NCBI GenBank assembly: GCA_949752795.1
Contig: CATKHW010000421.1
Location: 1-64,000 of the forward strand
Length of the DNA: 64,000 nt
Direction: 5' to 3'
From: Hyperoodon ampullatus
Taxonomy: Eukaryota > Chordata > Mammalia > Artiodactyla > Ziphiidae
In this document: positions 60,858-64,000 of the stretch, piece after piece
How positions within the stretch are numbered: the first letter of the stretch is position 1
Layout of the letters: each line of letters opens with the position of its first letter
Notes under the pieces: model-generated
What the model saw: the letters and a program-made list of their open reading frames with translations, nothing else
Told to the model about the DNA's origin: nothing
Databases searched by the model: none
Translations under genes and position numbers: made by a program

Positions 60858-62596
60858 GAACTGAGTTAGGAAAGAGAACAGTGTCTCACATTTAGAAAAC
60901 ACTCTTATGCCTGCTTAAGGGGGAAGGAGAGGTGGGGTGATGCATAAAACCAGAGTTTGATATAAGCACAGGTACCGTTCCAAAAACCAACTATGGAATA
61001 GACAAGACCTACACCTTCCTCAGTGAAAGGGACTCAAAACCCCATATTTCCCGCAGAGGAATATATCTGACTAGTAAGAATCTTGAAACCTAGGTATTGA
61101 TATGTCTCCGTAAGGGAATCAAGTGTGTCTAGACTGGGATAAATATGGCAGCGAGAATCAGCTCAAACCCACTATAAAAAGGAATTTCAAAAATAAAACA
61201 AAAAAACTGGGAAATTCTTTACAATTCCTTCAGGGTCTCTGATGAAACCTGAAATGACCCTATCTACAATGACAGCTGGATGTGGCATAAGGCTGGACAC
61301 TTGGGACTGAGAGGATTAGTGAGATTGGGTGAGCAAATGCAGACCCTTTAAAGCAATAATGCATGGCACACATTCCATGGGTCCCAACTCTCCAGGTTGA
61401 AGGGAATATTACTACAGATATACCATGTACGGGAATCCTAGAGAACGGACACACTGTGAATACGAAAGGTTTCTAAAACTCAACGAATAGTCCCTCTCCT
61501 GGTGCTCCGGTTTGACTTTCCATCTGCTTTATTATCAACCTCCCAACTTGGAGAGACAGCCCCTTTAACCTCCTGGTTCGCACAGGTTGCCAATTTGGCA
61601 GAGGATGAAAGGGAAGAGGGAGAACCAATGAGAGAGTAGCTGTTAGGCATTTGGACGGGCACATATCACTGTAATTTCCCGGCAGGAAGAAGAATTAACC
61701 AAAGTCTCAGCCACCCACCGGGAATCAGTATAGATCCTGAACCAAAATTTTGGACTTGCGGTCAGCTCACCAAAAACGAGTTGAAAAATGGAGCTCAGGG
61801 GCACAGCAATTCACAAACTGGCCGAGTAATAAAGGACAACTATCGTCCAAAAATCTGTTGAGGGAAGGCAACGAGGCGGACTTGAAAGCGTGGCAGAATA
61901 GCAGGAAACAGATTTCAAGAGGTACGTTGGAATTGCCTTTAAAGCACAGGAAGAGGGGCACAACTTCGACAATGATGCACTTGGCCAAAAAGGGCGTATG
62001 CGTTTTCTCCTGAATATATTCAGGAGAAAACGCATACGCCCTTTTTGGCCAAGCAAGCAAGCGGGCAATGCAAATCTGCACTACAAAGAAGTATCACTTC
62101 CCACCAGTCAAAAGGGACATCCACAAAATGTGTAAAAACCAGAAAGGCAAGACAGGCCCTGGAGAACAGGGAGCCTTGTTATGCTGATGGGCGGGATGTA
62201 AATTGCCAACTGCCTCTCTGGAGGAGTGCATTGTGTTCCCTAAAACAAGTAAACAACAGAGCTACAGAGCCAAGGGCACTTCCAGTCTAGGGAATATACC
62301 TTGGGAAAACTGAAAATCAAAAAGACACAGCCACCCCAAAATTTAGGGCTGCACTGCTTACAAGGACCTCAACTTGGGTACACCTTAAATATCCCAGGAA
62401 ATATAAAAATGGTTCAAAAAATTGTGGTACTTACGTACGATGGAATATCCCTCAGCCATGAAATCAATGTCATAAGACCAGTAGCAGCAAAATGGGTGGA
62501 TTCAGGTACGATGATTCTAAGTGAAATAAGTCACACAGAAAAAGAAACTTATCATAAGATATCACTTATGAAGATCCTGTAAACATGGCTACACTT
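60858..62596 (+). repeat. Satellite monomer U36 (type K)
   Basis: 1,739 bp, perfect palindrome 61980-62053. It shares ttggaattgcc and cccaccagtc with U31, exactly five monomers (8,699 bp) upstream, and ggattagtgag with U34. Private: cttgaaacctagg, tataccatgtacgg. Confidence 0.97.
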
Positions 62597-64000
62597 GAAC
62601 TGAGTTAGGAAAGAGAACAGTGTCTCACATTTAGAAAACACTCTTATGCCTGCTTAAGGGGGAAGGAGAGGTGGGGTGATGCATAAAACCAGAGTTTGAT
62701 ATAAGCACAGGTACCGTTCCAAAAACCAACTATGGAATAGACAAGACCTACACCTTCCTCAGTGAAAGGGACTCAAAACCCCATATTTCCCGCAGAGGGA
62801 TATATCTGACTAGTAAAGTAAGAATCTTAAAACCTATGTATTGATATGTCTCCGTAAGGGAATCAAGTGTGTCTAGACTGGGATAAATATGGCAGCGAGA
62901 ATCAGCTCAAACCCACTATAAAAAGGAATTTCAAAAATAAAACAAAAAAACTGGGAAATTCTTTACAATTCCTTCAGGGTCTCTGATGAAACCTGAAATG
63001 ACCCTATCTACAATGACAGCTGGATGTGGCATAAGGCTGGACACTTGGGACTGAGAGGATTGGTGAGATTGGGTGAGCAAATGCAGACCCTTTAAAGCAA
63101 TAATGCATGGCACACATTCCATGGGTCCCAACTCTCCAGGTTGAAGAGAATATTACTACAGATATAACATGTACGGGAATCCTAGAGAACGGACACACTG
63201 TGAATACGAAAGGTTTCTAAAACTCAACGAATAGTCCCTCTCCTGGTGCTCCGGTTTGACTTTCCATCTGCTTTATTATCAACCTCCCAACTTGGAGAGA
63301 CAGCCCCTTTAACCTCCTGGTTCGCACAGGTTGCCAATTTGGCAGAGGATGAAAGGGAAGAGGGAGAACCAATGAGAGAGTAGCTGTTAGGCATTTGGAC
63401 GGGCACATATCACTGTAATTTCCCGGCAGGAAGAAGAATTAACCAAAGTCTCAGCCACCCACCGGGAATCAGTATAGATCCTGAACCAAAATTTTGGACT
63501 TGCGGTCAGCTCACCAAAAACGAGTTGAAAAATGGAGCTCAGGGGCACAGCAGTTCACAAACTGGCCGAGTAATAAAGGACAACTATCGTCCAAAAATCT
63601 GTTGAGGGAAGGCAACGAGGCGGACTTGAAAGCGAGGCAGAATAGCAGGAAACAGATTTCAAGAGGTACGTTGGAATCGCCTTTAAAGCACAGGAAGAGG
63701 GGCACAACTTCGACAATGATGCACTTGGACAAAAAGGGCGTATGCGTTTTCTCCTGAATATATTCAGGAGAAAACGCATACGCCCTTTTTGGCCAAGCAA
63801 GCAAGCGGGCAATGCAAATCTGCACTACAAAGAAGTATCACTTCCCACCGGTCAAAAGGGACATCCACAAAATGTGTAAAAACCAGAAAGGCAAGACAGG
63901 CCCTGGAGAACAGGGAGCCTTGTTATGCTGATGGGCGGGATGTAAATTGCCAACTGCCTCTCTGGAGGAGTGCATTGTGTTCCCTAAAACAAGTAAACAA
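62597..64000 (+). repeat. Satellite monomer U37 (type J with 5 bp insertion, cut by window end)
   Basis: Only the first 1,404 bp are present. It has the same 5 bp insertion as U32 (ctagtaaagtaag, near 62811), at a distance of 8,699 bp. J marker cttggacaaaaagg in the palindrome (63724-63797, one mismatch); cagcagttcac as in type H. The site of the J-type TAG-to-TCG change lies beyond the window end. Confidence 0.97.

Larger units (their letters stand above)
1..64000 (+). repeat. Satellite DNA array, ~1,739 bp monomer, 36.8 copies
   Basis: The same sequence recurs head to tail through the whole window: the word gaactgagttagg starts at 1, 1740, 3479, 5218, 6957, 8695 and so on to 62597. Spacing is 1,737-1,744 bp and most often 1,739 bp. 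Copies differ by scattered substitutions, single-base indels and one 5 bp insertion, and none is inverted or interrupted by foreign DNA. The sequence matches the known idea of an L1-derived heterochromatin satellite, most likely the common cetacean satellite (recalled unit about 1.76 kb outside delphinoids). The array extends beyond both ends. Monomer identity, tandem order and period are seen directly; the species group is inferred. Confidence 0.99.
43462..64000 (+). repeat. Two-monomer (dimeric) HOR block, U26-U37
   Basis: Units with gcgtggcag (U27, U29, U31, U33, U35, U36) alternate with units having gcgaggcag (U26, U28, U30, U32, U34, U37), a period near 3,479 bp. The alternation slips once at U35-U36. 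U26-U27 and U28-U29 are near-identical dimers. U31-U32 and U36-U37 share private changes at 8,699 bp distance, so a five-monomer copy event overlies the dimer pattern. Confidence 0.8.

Noticed and set aside
1..64000. CRISPR or bacterial repeat system, phage or plasmid array
   Set aside because: The period of 1.74 kb, the mammalian L1 content and the absence of any bacterial-type gene rule this out.
1..64000. Known bovine or ovine satellites
   Set aside because: The unit lengths I recall for those (about 1.4 kb and 0.8 kb) do not fit, and I do not recognise their sequence here.

Overview
The whole 64 kb window is one uninterrupted head-to-tail satellite DNA array. The unit is about 1,739 bp (1,737-1,744 bp here). 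There are 36 complete monomers plus a 1,404 bp partial one, all in the same orientation, and neither edge of the array is reached. I find no functional protein-coding gene, tRNA, rRNA, CRISPR array or single-copy DNA. Every open frame is at most 138 codons long and recurs at the monomer period. Monomers are numbered U1-U37, each starting at the conserved word gaactgagttagg; this phase is arbitrary.

Origin: at least two thirds of each monomer is a decayed 3' portion of a LINE-1 (L1) retrotransposon, sense on the + strand. It holds the end of the ORF2 reading frame (motifs such as LGIY/KT/QKDT-TP-F-AAL and ILSE-S-TEK--YH-ISL survive in two frames), the ORF2 stop position, a 3' UTR resembling Cetartiodactyla L1, and an A-rich tail remnant. 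A 74 bp loop-less palindrome sits inside the ORF2-derived part. About 0.5 kb per monomer is not assigned.

Organism: an L1-derived satellite with a ~1.74 kb unit matches what I remember of the 'common cetacean satellite' (about 1.76 kb in baleen, sperm and other whales, about 1.58 kb in delphinoids; L1 origin reported by Kapitonov, Holmquist and Jurka 1998). The likeliest source is heterochromatin of a non-delphinoid whale. This is recalled knowledge plus inference, not a database match.

Layout: (1) U1-U2, similar to the right-hand dimeric block; (2) U3-U4, a tandem pair of one type; (3) U5-U6, divergent relatives of types C and D; (4) U7-U23, a six-monomer higher-order repeat (HOR) with type order E F A B C D. 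It is perfect in U18-U23 (10,430 bp) and expanded to 11 monomers in U7-U17 by two unequal exchanges, each leaving a chimeric monomer at the junction (U9 = A/E, U14 = D/A). E resembles A and F resembles B, so the six-mer itself looks built from older dimers; (5) U24-U25, a tandem pair (type G); (6) U26-U37, a mainly two-monomer pattern (H I H I J K J K J/H I-K K J) with a third chimera (U34) and a five-monomer duplication signature (U31-U32 versus U36-U37).

The features do not work together as genes. The interest lies in structure: a retrotransposon tail turned into a satellite monomer, a conserved perfect palindrome in every unit, and legible unequal-crossover junctions. All variant typing was done by eye from diagnostic bases, not by alignment software.
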